Source of the DNA: Streptomyces sp. NBC_00576 | Lineage (GTDB): Bacteria > Actinomycetota > Actinomycetes > Streptomycetales > Streptomycetaceae | Length of the DNA stretch: 64,000 nt | Reading direction: 5' to 3' | Assembly (NCBI RefSeq): GCF_036345175.1 | Contig: NZ_CP107780.1 | Location: 9,424,001 to 9,488,000 of the forward strand | Shown: in pieces, positions 1-7,102 of the stretch | Position numbering within the stretch: position 1 is the first letter of the stretch | Layout: each line of letters begins with the position of its first letter | Position numbers and translations under genes: made by a program | The notes under the pieces: model-generated | Seen by the model: only the letters and a program-made list of their open reading frames with translations | Told to the model about the DNA's origin: nothing | The model's database searches: none

Positions 1-479
1 TTCTCGTCGGCGACCTCGATCAGCAGGTCGCCGACGCTCGGGCCGGTGTCGAAGGTCGCGAGCGGCTCGGCGCCCAGGGCCTCCGCGACCCCGGCGGGAG
101 GCTCGACGCGGATGAGGGGGGCGGTGGGGAAGTCGAGGGTGATCGAGCCGTCCTCGTGGGGTGTCGCGCTGAGGACACCGCTGAGAGTGGCGAATCGTAC
201 GGGTCCTGTGTGGGTGCCCGTGGTGTGCAGGACGTGGGCCGTGGCGAGCGTGGCGTGACCGCACATCGCGACCTCGGTGGCCGGGGTGAACCAGCGCAGC
301 GCCCAGTCGGCGTCGCCGCCCTCGGGCAGGCGGTGGGCGAACGCCGTCTCGGCGTGGTTGACCTCCAGGGCGATCCGCTGGAGCCGGGTGTCGTCCGGGA
401 AGGCGTCGAGGAGCATGACGCCGGCCGGGTTGCCGGCGAACGGGCGGTCGGTGAAGGCGTCGACGATTCGAATGCGCAT
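1..479 (-). CDS. PhzF family isomerase/epimerase, N-terminal part (runs off the window)
   Basis: The reverse strand reads from an ATG at 479 to the left edge without a stop, about 159 residues. The start MRIRIVDAFTDRPFAGNPAG, followed by a conserved 'NHAETAFA' stretch and 'FTPATEVAMCGHATLATAHVL', is the diagnostic N-terminal half of PhzF-type enzymes. The family has two diaminopimelate-epimerase-like lobes, and its catalytic acid is a Glu, here most likely in 'NHAETAF'. PhzF itself isomerises dihydro-hydroxyanthranilate in phenazine synthesis, but most Streptomyces homologues are stand-alone with unknown substrates. No phenazine genes are visible here, so the substrate is unknown. The C-terminal lobe is outside the window. 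Confidence 0.9.
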   Translation of the reverse strand, partial: MRIRIVDAFTDRPFAGNPAGVMLLDAFPDDTRLQRIALEVNHAETAFAHRLPEGGDADWALRWFTPATEVAMCGHATLATAHVLHTTGTHTGPVRFATLSGVLSATPHEDGSITLDFPTAPLIRVEPPAGVAEALGAEPLATFDTGPSVGDLLIEVADE

Positions 480-612
480 GGAACGACGCTAGACGGGCGG
501 CGGCGTGGCGGACCAAGGCCAATTTCCGGGTGCTGGCCCTGGTTCGGCGGCCAGTGGCCTCGGGTGGACTCATCGCACAGGGGCGGAGGCGTCCGCCGGG
601 CGCTGTGGAGTG

Positions 613-1314
613 TCAGGCTGCCGCCGGGCGTACCAGGCCGGACTCGTACGCGAAGACCACCGCCTGCACGCGTGCGCGTGCGCCGATCTTGGCGAGGATG
701 CGGCTGACGTGGGACTTGACCGTCGTCGGTGAGATGCACAGGCGCGTGGCGATCTCGGTGTTGGACCAGCCGGCGGCGACCGCGGTCAGGACGTCGCGTT
801 CGCGCCTGGTGAGTGCGTGGAGCTCGGTTTCCCGTTCCAGCGAGCCGAGGGTGCGCTCGTGCCGGACGGTGTCGATGAGCGCGCGGGTGAGGCTGGGGGT
901 GGTGACGGCGTCTCCCGCGGCCACGATACGGACGGCAGCGGTCAGTTCTTCGGGGGTGGCGTCCTGGGGAAGGAACCCGCCGGCTCCGGCCCGCAGGGCC
1001 GCGTAGGCGTACCGCTCGTGGTCGGTGGGGGTCAGGACCAGTACGCGCGGCGAGCGTCCCGCGATTCTCGCGGGCTCGGAGACCGGAAGCAGGGTGGGGG
1101 GCCGGCTGATGCGGCGGATGACGTCGACACCGTCCGTGTCGACCACGAGGCTGTCCATCAGGACGACGTCGGGTCCGAGCGCGGCGCTCATGCGAACCGC
1201 TTCGGGGCCGCCCGTCGCCTCGCCGACGACGGTCAGGTCGGGCTCTGCCGCGAGGAGCATGCGCAGGCCGAGACGCTGCAGGGACTGACGGTGTACGACG
1301 AGTACGGAGGCCAT
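613..1314 (-). CDS. LuxR/NarL-family response regulator with an atypical receiver domain
   Basis: 233 residues: an N-terminal receiver domain (about 1-120) and a C-terminal LuxR helix-turn-helix (about 165-225; 'LTRRERDVLTAVAAGWSNTE' then 'ISPTTVKSHVSRILAKI'). The ATG at 1314 is chosen over a GTG at 1323 because AAGGAGA lies 9 bases upstream of the ATG and abuts the GTG. The receiver keeps the expected phospho-acceptor Asp ('VVLMDSLV'). However, the acidic pair after the first strand is replaced ('VLVVHRQ' where 'VVDDQ' is usual) and the conserved Lys is a Gln ('GFLPQDAT'). Phosphorylation by a canonical kinase is therefore doubtful. No sensor kinase is adjacent. It is divergent from the PadR gene at 1510 and shares with it a palindrome-rich intergenic region. 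Confidence 0.9.
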   Translation of the reverse strand: MASVLVVHRQSLQRLGLRMLLAAEPDLTVVGEATGGPEAVRMSAALGPDVVLMDSLVVDTDGVDVIRRISRPPTLLPVSEPARIAGRSPRVLVLTPTDHERYAYAALRAGAGGFLPQDATPEELTAAVRIVAAGDAVTTPSLTRALIDTVRHERTLGSLERETELHALTRRERDVLTAVAAGWSNTEIATRLCISPTTVKSHVSRILAKIGARARVQAVVFAYESGLVRPAAA

Positions 1315-1332
1315 GACGGGCACTCTCCTTGT

Positions 1333-1400
1333 ACGAAACTGTTTCGTTCACTTCGTTGGCGTCAGCCTAGCCCTCACTGCTATCGAAACGTCTTCGTTTC
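1333..1400. promoter_or_regulatory. Two inverted repeats upstream of the LuxR-type regulator
   Basis: ACGAAAC-T-GTTTCGT at 1333-1347 is a perfect 7-1-7 palindrome. GAAACG-TCTT-CGTTTC at 1385-1400 is a perfect 6-4-6 palindrome. Both share the CGAAAC/GTTTCG half-site and their centres are about 52 bases apart, close to five helical turns. They lie between the divergent starts at 1314 and 1510, nearer the response regulator gene. They look like a pair of operators for one dimeric repressor; which protein binds is unknown. Confidence 0.6.
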
Positions 1401-1449
1401 TACTGTGGCCTGGGTCACTTCTTCGTGGGGGTTGTCGTACGAGCTATTC

Positions 1450-1484
1450 CGATATATCGTTGACGCATCGCGACAGATCAACGA
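1450..1484 (+). promoter_or_regulatory. Candidate PadR autoregulatory site
   Basis: CGATATATCG at 1450-1459 is a perfect 10-base palindrome. It overlaps an inverted repeat with arms TCGTTGA (1457-1463) and TCAACGA (1478-1484), 26 bases before the PadR start. This is an AT-rich island in a GC-rich genome. PadR regulators usually repress their own promoter, so self-binding here is a reasonable inference. Confidence 0.45.
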
Positions 1485-1509
1485 CAAGACAACGAATGGA
1501 GTGGTTGCG

Positions 1510-2157
1510 ATGCGTTCCCATGGAGAGGAATTCGGTCCGGGCTTCGGTCCCGGACACGCACACGGTCATGGCGGCCCCCGCGGCTTCGGGCGGGGCGGCT
1601 TTGAGGGGCGGCGAGCCGCCTTCGGTCCCTTCGGGCCCGGTTTCGGTGGTCCCGGCGGTCCTGGCTTCGGTCCGGGTCCCTGGGGCGGGCGCGGCGGCCG
1701 GGGCGGACCGCGGGGCAGGGCACGGCGCGGAGATGTCCGCGCGTCGATCCTGGCCCTGCTGAAGGACCGGCCCATGCACGGCTACGAGATGATCCAGGAG
1801 ATCGCCGAGCGCAGTGGAGGGGCGTGGAAGCCCAGCCCCGGCTCGGTCTACCCCACGCTTCAGCTGCTGGAGGACGAGGGCCTGATCGCCAGCGAGAGTG
1901 AGGGCGGCAAGAAACTGTTCTCGCTCACCGAGCCTGGTCGCACGGCGGCCGACGAGGGCCCCGACGCGCCCTGGGAAGAGGCCGGGCGCAGTGTCGACTG
2001 GGAGGCGCTGAACGACATCCGACAGGCCGGCTTCGGCCTGATGGAGGCCTTCGGTCAGGTCTGGAAGACGGGCAGCAAGGAGCAGCGCGAGAAGGCGCTC
2101 ACCGTGATCAACGAAGCGCGCAAGAAGCTGTATCTGATCCTCGCCGACGAGGACTGA
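1510..2157 (+). CDS. PadR family transcriptional regulator with a long Gly-rich N-terminal tail
   Basis: 215 residues. The PadR winged-helix domain begins near residue 74 ('RGDVRASILALLKDRPMHGY') and carries the typical 'GSVYPTLQLLEDEGLI' recognition helix/wing and a C-terminal dimerisation helix (about 165-213). Residues 1-73 are low complexity, rich in Gly, Phe, Pro, Arg and His (repeats of GFGPG and RGG), so they are probably disordered. The ATG at 1510 has GGAG 8 bases upstream. The gene is monocistronic: it is divergent from the LuxR-type gene and followed by a strong hairpin. Ligand and targets are unknown; the facing regulator and its own promoter are the obvious candidates. Confidence 0.92.
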   Translation: MRSHGEEFGPGFGPGHAHGHGGPRGFGRGGFEGRRAAFGPFGPGFGGPGGPGFGPGPWGGRGGRGGPRGRARRGDVRASILALLKDRPMHGYEMIQEIAERSGGAWKPSPGSVYPTLQLLEDEGLIASESEGGKKLFSLTEPGRTAADEGPDAPWEEAGRSVDWEALNDIRQAGFGLMEAFGQVWKTGSKEQREKALTVINEARKKLYLILADED

Positions 2158-2206
2158 TGGGTCGTTCTCGGAGACGCGGCCGCTCCGGCGGCTCGTCCCC
2201 CAGTGC

Positions 2207-2246
2207 GCGAAGGCGCCCCGCGGAAGTGTCCGCGGGGCGCCTTCGC
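2207..2246. terminator. Strong bidirectional hairpin
   Basis: A perfect 18-base-pair stem (GCGAAGGCGCCCCGCGGA and its complement) closes on an AGTG loop. It lies between the convergent PadR gene (stop 2157) and the SRPBCC gene (stop 2259). There is no T tract, as is usual in Streptomyces, but symmetry and position support a two-way terminator. Confidence 0.85.
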
Positions 2247-2258
2247 GCTGTGGTGGGT

Positions 2259-2687
2259 TCAGCTCACCAGGCCGGCAAGTTTGCGCAGGGACTCGTTCAG
2301 GGCGGCCGTACCCGAGTCCTTCAGTTTGCCGGCCATCAGGGAGACGGCCGCGCCGGTGAACTCGCCGTCTATACGGACCGTCGTGGCGTCGCCGTCGGGG
2401 GCGAGGGTGTAACGCGTGGCGACGCTCACCGCCATCGGGCCCTTACCCCGAATGGCCAGCGTGCGGGCGGTCTCCAACTCCTCGATGGTCCACTCGACCT
2501 CGGCCGGGAAGCCCATCAGCTTCATGTTCTCCTCGAAGGTGCCGCCGACCGCCAGTGCGGAGGGGCCGCCCTTCGGGAAGCTCGTGTGGGTCGCGTTCCA
2601 CGCTCCGTACGCCGACCAGTCGGTCAGTTGAGCCCAGATCTTCTCCGCCGGTGCCTGGATGCGTGCCTCCGCGCTTATTTCGGCCAT
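2259..2687 (-). CDS. SRPBCC family protein (CoxG/polyketide cyclase-like fold)
   Basis: 142 residues. The start 'AEISAEARIQAPAEKIWAQL' followed by 'TDWSAYGAWN' and the spaced 'GGTFEENMKLMGFPAEVEWT' strand region is the usual SRPBCC/START-like pattern. This fold is a helix-grip hydrophobic-pocket domain used by ligand-binding proteins and cyclases. The C-terminal helix ('GAAVSLMAGKLKDSGTAALN') closes the pocket. The neighbours do not reveal a ligand or pathway. It is expressed alone, with the bidirectional hairpin at its 3' end. Confidence 0.85.
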   Translation of the reverse strand: MAEISAEARIQAPAEKIWAQLTDWSAYGAWNATHTSFPKGGPSALAVGGTFEENMKLMGFPAEVEWTIEELETARTLAIRGKGPMAVSVATRYTLAPDGDATTVRIDGEFTGAAVSLMAGKLKDSGTAALNESLRKLAGLVS

Positions 2688-2805
2688 GCGACCACCTCTG
2701 TGTCTCGGGCTGCGGTGTCGCGGAACGTAGCCGTAAGGGCTGGAACATTCAATACTGACGGGTCGTCAGAAATGAAGTTGCGGCGAACAGGCGGGCGGAA
2801 CGGGC

Positions 2806-2994
2806 TCAGTCGACCCGCCGTATCGCTGCCGCGTCGAACAGGTCCCACGCGCGCGGGAAGGGGCCTTCGTCGTGACAGTGCCACGCCTCCCAGAACAGGT
2901 CGGCGAGCAGCGCGTCCTCCGGGGCGTACACCCGGTACACGTACTGTCTGCCGTCCGTGGCCTGCAGCGCCACCAGCCAGCACCTGCTCTCCAT
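2806..2994 (-). CDS. Small hypothetical protein, 62 aa
   Basis: An ORF from ATG 2994 encodes MESRCWLVALQATDGRQYVY and continues through 'APEDALLADLFWEAWHCHDE', ending 'FDAAAIRRVD'. Its composition (Trp, Tyr and Cys spread through a compact acidic sequence) looks like a folded domain rather than noise, and the gene fits neatly between neighbours. I see no clear ribosome-binding site before this ATG, so an upstream start in the same frame is possible. No function can be assigned. Confidence 0.6.
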   Translation of the reverse strand: MESRCWLVALQATDGRQYVYRVYAPEDALLADLFWEAWHCHDEGPFPRAWDLFDAAAIRRVD

Positions 2995-3201
2995 GTTGGT
3001 CTGGGACGTGCGAGGGGGTGCCCTGGTTGCGACGGGGCGTGGAGAAGGGGAGCTCGTGCCCCTTGCGTCGACTTCGTGTCGGAGCGGCGTGATGTCATCC
3101 GTAAGGAGGAGATTCCGCACGCGATGCCCACCCTTCGTGGGACGCGGGAATGGTGCGCAGCGGGGATGACCGGATCCGCGGGGACTGATGGGGTGGGGGA
3201 T

Positions 3202-3783
3202 GTGCAACCCAGTATTCCCCGGCAGTCGACCACTGAGCACGGTGTGAACCGCGTGGACAACGATGCCAGGCTCACCACAGAGCTGGCAGCGGTGGTCGCC
3301 GGTGCGCGCAGACGGGCGCTGCGGGACGGGGACCGGCAGATCGACACGGCCCATCTGCTGCACACCCTCCTGGAGTCCGATCCCGAGGTGCGGGTGGTGT
3401 TCGAGGGCGGCGACCCGCAGGTCGCGCGGCTGCTCGGCTATCTCGGGCAGCGCAGCATCGGCTACGGGCTGCGCTGGCAGAGCTCGGTCGAGGACTCCGG
3501 GGCCCTGCCCGTGCTGCCGGGGGCGGCGGGTACGACGGGCTGGTCGCCGGTCGCGGCGGGCGCGCTGGCGGAGGCGTGCGAGCGGGCCGGGCGACGCGGC
3601 GACGCACGCGCCGGCGGGGTCGATCTGCTCGCGGCGATCGTCGGGGATCCGCACTCCCGGGCCGTCGAGGTGCTGGGGCGCGGTGGCGTCGACGCGGGAG
3701 AACTGCTGGCGCGGCTGCAGCAGGTCGAGCTGATGGCGGCGGGGTGGGAGGAGTACGCCGGGGGCGTGGACGGCGGCGGCTGA
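3202..3783 (+). CDS. Clp N-terminal repeat domain protein
   Basis: About 193 residues if translation begins at GTG 3202. GTG 3244 is the main alternative, and an in-frame ATG further upstream also exists. Two Clp_N-like repeats are visible: 'ELAAVVAGARRRALRDGDRQ' with 'IDTAHLLHTLLESDPEVR', then 'AAGALAEACERAGRRGDARA' with 'GVDLLAAIVGDPHSRAVEVL'. There is no AAA+ ATPase module, so this is a stand-alone substrate-binding-like domain, a type common in actinomycetes. In ClpA and ClpC this domain binds substrates and adaptors. Here a role as adaptor or decoy is only inference. No clp protease genes are near. Confidence 0.8.
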   Translation: MQPSIPRQSTTEHGVNRVDNDARLTTELAAVVAGARRRALRDGDRQIDTAHLLHTLLESDPEVRVVFEGGDPQVARLLGYLGQRSIGYGLRWQSSVEDSGALPVLPGAAGTTGWSPVAAGALAEACERAGRRGDARAGGVDLLAAIVGDPHSRAVEVLGRGGVDAGELLARLQQVELMAAGWEEYAGGVDGGG

Positions 3784-3876
3784 GGAGGCGTAGCAGCTCG
3801 ACGCACCCTGCGGGCACGTCCAGTCCATGAGACAGGTGTCAATGGGGGTGACGGTCATGTCGTCGCCTGCCATCAT

Positions 3877-4878
3877 GTGCCCGTGCGTACGTCAGCGAGC
3901 GGTGAGGTCGGTCGGGGCAGGGGTGTCGGGCTCGGGCTCGCACTGGTGTCGGCGGTCGCGTTCGGAGGGTCCGGGGTCGCGGCCAAGCCGTTGATCGAGG
4001 CGGGCCTCGATCCGCTGCACGTGGTGTGGCTGCGCGTGACGGGCGCGGCTCTTGTGATGCTGCCCCTGGCCGTACGGCATCGCGCGCTGGTGCGCCGGCG
4101 GCCCGCGCTGCTCGCCGGGTTCGGCCTGCTCGCCGTGGCCGGCGTCCAGGCCTGCTACTTCGCCGCGATCTCCCGCATCCCCGTCGGGGTCGCCCTGCTC
4201 GTCGAGTACCTCGCACCCGCGCTCGTGCTGGGCTGGGTGCGGTTCGTGCAGCGGCGGCCCGTGACACGCGCCGCCGCTCTCGGTGTCGTCCTCGCGGTCG
4301 GCGGGCTCGCCTGTGTCGTCGAGGTGTGGTCGGGGCTCAGCTTCGACGCGATGGGGCTGCTGCTCGCCCTCGCTGCCGCCTGCTGCCAGGTCGGCTACTT
4401 CGTGCTGTCCGACCAGGGCAGCGACGCGGGCGACGAGGCACCGGATCCGCTCGGTGTCATCGCGTACGGGCTCCTGGTCGGCGCCCTCGTGCTGACCGCC
4501 GTGGCGCGTCCGTGGCGCATGGACTGGTCGGTGCTGGCGGGCACCGCGCACATGGACGGCACGCCCGTCGCGGCCGGGCTGCTGCTGGGTTGGCTCGTGC
4601 TGGTCGCCACGGTCGTCGCGTACGTCACGGGTGTGCTCGCCGTGCGGCGCCTCTCGCCGCAGATCGCCGGAGTCGTGGCCTGTCTGGAGGCGGTCATCGC
4701 CACCATGCTGGCCTGGGTGCTGCTGGGCGAGCATCTGTCGGCGCCGCAGATCGTCGGGGGCGCGGTGGTGCTCCTGGGCGCGTTCATCGCGCAGTCCTCG
4801 GCGCCCGCCAAGGGGTCGGCGGAGCCGGTCGCCCGGGGACCCGAAAAGGAAGTGGCGGCCCGTCACACCGCCGCATAG
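3877..4878 (+). CDS. EamA-family (DMT superfamily) membrane transporter
   Basis: 333 residues with about ten hydrophobic segments arranged as two EamA repeats (about 20-155 and 165-310). Repeat 1 begins 'GLALVSAVAFGGSGVAAKPL'; repeat 2 contains the typical 'LSPQIAGVVACLEAVIATML' then 'LLGEHLSAPQIVGGAVVLLG'. Such proteins export metabolites and amino acids, but the substrate cannot be read from sequence. Start GTG 3877 is used; GTG 3883 is also possible. No strong ribosome-binding site is seen, so the message may be leaderless. A short leader peptide and a second EamA gene follow in the same direction. Confidence 0.88.
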   Translation: MPVRTSASGEVGRGRGVGLGLALVSAVAFGGSGVAAKPLIEAGLDPLHVVWLRVTGAALVMLPLAVRHRALVRRRPALLAGFGLLAVAGVQACYFAAISRIPVGVALLVEYLAPALVLGWVRFVQRRPVTRAAALGVVLAVGGLACVVEVWSGLSFDAMGLLLALAAACCQVGYFVLSDQGSDAGDEAPDPLGVIAYGLLVGALVLTAVARPWRMDWSVLAGTAHMDGTPVAAGLLLGWLVLVATVVAYVTGVLAVRRLSPQIAGVVACLEAVIATMLAWVLLGEHLSAPQIVGGAVVLLGAFIAQSSAPAKGSAEPVARGPEKEVAARHTAA

Positions 4879-4888
4879 AGTCGCGATC

Positions 4889-4930
4889 ATGCACGCACAC
4901 GCACTCGTCCTTCCGCCTCCGGCCGCCTGA
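4889..4930 (+). CDS. Putative 13-residue leader peptide upstream of an EamA gene
   Basis: ATG at 4889 encodes MHAHALVLPPPAA. A candidate -10 element TAGAGT (4876-4881) lies 7 bases before the ATG, so the message would be leaderless. The stop codon falls in the loop of a small hairpin (GCCGCC-TGA-GGCGGG). The peptide starts 10 bases after the previous EamA stop and is followed by about 170 bases of structured non-coding sequence before the next EamA start. This arrangement resembles ribosome-mediated attenuation. The His or Leu/Val codons could be the sensed ones. I infer this from layout only. Confidence 0.5.
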   Translation: MHAHALVLPPPAA

Positions 4931-4991
4931 GGCGGGCTCCCCGGAGAATCTGTCCGACGTATCGCCGTCGGGCTGAACGGTGCTGCCCGCA

Positions 4992-5093
4992 GACGAAGTC
5001 CGAGGACCCCGCGGAGCCCTGAGGGCCCGGGTCCTTTCGTCAACTTCCGCGCGGCGAACGGCCTTTGGGCCTGTCTCCGCGCGTCTGCGGAGA
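4992..5093 (+). promoter_or_regulatory. Structured leader (attenuator-like) before the second EamA gene
   Basis: A long stem pairs GACGAA (4992-4997) with TTCGTC (5036-5041) and continues as AGGACCC (5003-5009) with GGGTCCT (5029-5035), with an inner GCCC/GGGC helix. Downstream, GGCC-TTTG-GGCC (5060-5071) and TCTCCGC-loop-GCGGAGA (5074-5093) form two further hairpins. The last buries most of the ribosome-binding site GGAGAG (5089-5094) of the gene starting at 5101. GCGGGC at 4932 could alternatively pair with GCCCGC at 4985-4990. Together this suggests conditional folding. Confidence 0.5.
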
Positions 5094-5100
5094 GACTCCC

Positions 5101-6069
5101 GTGTCGAAAACCGTTACCGGCCTGCCCATCGGGCGAGGCCTGCTCCTCCTGACCGTCGCCGGTGCCGCCTGGGGCACCGCGGGCGCTGCCGCCTCCCTCG
5201 TCTACCGGGTGAGCGACATGGGCCCCGTCGCCCTCTCCTTCTGGCGCTGCGCGGGCGGCTTCGTGCTGCTGTTCCTCGCCCGGTCACTGCGTCGCCGTAC
5301 GGCCGTCAGGCCCGAACCCGGGCGTCGAAAGGCCCTGCGCGCCGGGGTCACCGGCTTCTCGCTCGCCGTGTTCCAGACCGCGTACTTCGCGTCCGTCCAG
5401 GCCACCGGCCTCGCGGTCGCCACCGTCGTCACGCTGGGCGCCGGGCCCGTCCTCATCGCACTGGGCGCCCGGCTGACCATGGGCGAGCGGCTGGGGGCGG
5501 GCGGGACCGTCGCCGTCGCCGGGGCGCTCACCGGGCTCGCGGTGCTGGTGCTGGGCGGCGGCGGTGCCCAGGTGCGGCCGTCGGGTGTCGCATGGGCCAT
5601 GGTGTCGGCGGTCGGGTACGCCGTGATGACCCTCCTCACCCGGTGGTGGGGGCGGGACGGCGGAGTGGACGCGTTCGGTACGTCCGTCCGCGCCTTCGGC
5701 GTAACGACGCTGTGCCTGCTGCCGTTCGGGCTCGCCGAGGGGCTCCTGCCGCACACCGGCGACGGCCTGCGGCTCGTCGAGCTTCTGGTGTACGTCGCTG
5801 CCGTGCCGACCGCGCTGGCATACGGGCTGTACTTCGCCGGGGCGGCGGTCGTCCGCTCGGCGACCGTTTCCGTGGTCATGCTCCTGGAGCCGGTGAGCGC
5901 GGCGGTCCTCGCCGTCACGTTGCTCGGCGAGCGGCTGACGGTGGCGACCGTCGTGGGCACCCTGCTGATGCTGGGCGCGGTGGCGGGGCTGGCGGTGGCG
6001 GAGACGTGGGGTGCCGGTGCGAACGGTGGTGCGGAGCGACGGGCGGAGCCAGGCGGGGCGTTCGGCTGA
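5101..6069 (+). CDS. EamA-family (DMT superfamily) membrane transporter
   Basis: 322 residues, ten predicted membrane segments in two EamA repeats. Repeat 1 has 'GAAWGTAGAAASLVYRVSDM' and 'ALSFWRCAGGFVLLF'; repeat 2 ends with 'VMLLEPVSAAVLAVTLLGER'. The GTG at 5101 is preferred because GGAGAG lies six bases upstream; GTG 5065 in the same frame lacks a site and sits inside the leader hairpins. It is a paralogue of the neighbouring EamA gene but diverged from it. Translation is probably controlled by the hairpin that covers its ribosome-binding site. Substrate unknown; amino-acid export is suggested by the leader peptide. Confidence 0.88.
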   Translation: MSKTVTGLPIGRGLLLLTVAGAAWGTAGAAASLVYRVSDMGPVALSFWRCAGGFVLLFLARSLRRRTAVRPEPGRRKALRAGVTGFSLAVFQTAYFASVQATGLAVATVVTLGAGPVLIALGARLTMGERLGAGGTVAVAGALTGLAVLVLGGGGAQVRPSGVAWAMVSAVGYAVMTLLTRWWGRDGGVDAFGTSVRAFGVTTLCLLPFGLAEGLLPHTGDGLRLVELLVYVAAVPTALAYGLYFAGAAVVRSATVSVVMLLEPVSAAVLAVTLLGERLTVATVVGTLLMLGAVAGLAVAETWGAGANGGAERRAEPGGAFG

Positions 6070-6079
6070 GACTCAGCCG
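6063..6079. terminator. Short convergent hairpin
   Basis: CGGCTGA-GAC-TCAGCCG is a perfect 7-3-7 inverted repeat. It includes the stop codons of the EamA gene and of the convergent aldo/keto reductase remnant. Confidence 0.55.
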
Positions 6080-6435
6080 GCCTGCAAGGTGTCCTTCGCG
6101 TCGCCGATCGTGTCGAGTTCCGCGACGGCGTCCGCCGGCAGCGTCAGGTCCGCGGCGGCGATGTTCTCGCGCAGGTGGGCGCGTGAGGAGGTGCCGGGGA
6201 TGATGACGATGCTCGGCGAACGCTGGAGCAGCCAGGCCGGGGCGACCTGCTGCGGCGAGGCGTCGAGGCGGGCGGCGACGTCGGTGAGGGTCTGTGACTG
6301 GAGCGGGGTGAAGCCGCCGAGCGGGAAGAAGGGGGCGAAGGCGATGTTCTCCGCCGCGCACCGCTGGACGCCGACGCGACCCGCTACCTGGTCGGAGCAG
6401 CACAGCGATGTGCCGGGCGTCGATGAGAAGAGCAT
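6073..6435 (-). pseudogene. Aldo/keto reductase, C-terminal remnant
   Basis: Only the last third of an aldo/keto reductase barrel is present. Recognisable parts are 'ENIAFAPFFPLGGF' (strand 7 region), 'DASPQQVAPAWLLQRSPSIV' and the cofactor-binding 'PGTSSRAHLRENIAAADLTL'. The NADPH-reductase N-terminus with the catalytic Asp, Tyr, Lys and His is missing. Homology fades upstream of about 6400 and the next gene starts at 6465. An ATG at 6435 could still give a 120-residue product, but it could not be a working reductase. It is the 3' end of the operon that begins at 7858. A deletion joined it to the gene upstream. Confidence 0.8.
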
Positions 6436-6464
6436 CGCCGGACTGTGACGCCCGTCCGCTCCGG

Positions 6465-7097
6465 CTACAGCCCGCGTCTGCGCCGCTGAACCGCCAGCGC
6501 CCCCGCGTCCCGTGGCCCGCCCCGCGAAGCGAGCCCCGCCGCGATGCGGTCCTGGACCTCCGTCGGCTTCTTCTCGGCGTACTTGAACTTGGCCCGTACG
6601 TCGGTCACTTCGAGCCTGATGCCACGGATACCGGCCAGCATCCGCCCGAACGGGGACTCGCCCGCTGCCACTCGCGCCGAGCCGCCTTCCGGCTGGAAGT
6701 GGCTCATCTGGCGGTTGAGCAGGGCGGCCTTCTCCGCCGGGTCGTCCACGACGTGGGCGGTGCAGCGGAGTTGGACCGCCGCGTAGAAGCTCGTCGGCGT
6801 CCCGTGCTCGGACGGGTCGTCCGGCGCGGCCTGCCACGGTCCGGGGACGAACGTGTAGTCGTCGACCACGCTGAGCAGGACGACCGGGTTCCTTTCCAGC
6901 GCGGGCCAGAGCGGGTTGGGACGGGCCAGATGGGTCACCGCCTCGGCGCGCTCGGCGTCGTACGCGAAGTGCAGCGGCTGCACGTACGGCGCCTCGCCCG
7001 GCAGGCCGTTGACGGCGAGCTGGCCGAAGTCGTGGGCGGCCAGCCACTGTTGCCATTCCGCGTCGTCGCGCGGCGCGTCCCATGGGTGGATCAGCAT
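6465..7097 (-). CDS. FMN-binding negative transcriptional regulator-like protein (PaiB family)
   Basis: 210 residues. The start 'MLIHPWDAPRDDAEWQQWLA', the 'GEAPYVQPLHFAYD' and 'THLARPNPLWPALERNPVVL' stretches, and 'MLAGIRGIRLEVTDVRAKFK' near residue 165 match the FMN-binding split-barrel PaiB-like family. Bacillus PaiB was reported as a negative regulator of sporulation and protease genes, but most homologues are uncharacterised flavoproteins. The C-terminus is Arg-rich. It is the second gene of an operon, five bases after the PNPOx-like gene ending at 7103. The MocR regulator opposite suggests a vitamin B6 or flavin link. Confidence 0.82.
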   Translation of the reverse strand: MLIHPWDAPRDDAEWQQWLAAHDFGQLAVNGLPGEAPYVQPLHFAYDAERAEAVTHLARPNPLWPALERNPVVLLSVVDDYTFVPGPWQAAPDDPSEHGTPTSFYAAVQLRCTAHVVDDPAEKAALLNRQMSHFQPEGGSARVAAGESPFGRMLAGIRGIRLEVTDVRAKFKYAEKKPTEVQDRIAAGLASRGGPRDAGALAVQRRRRGL

Positions 7098-7102
7098 CGG
7101 GA

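Noticed and set aside
48..707. Plus-strand frames at the left edge
   Set aside because: Antisense to the PhzF-like and LuxR-type genes.
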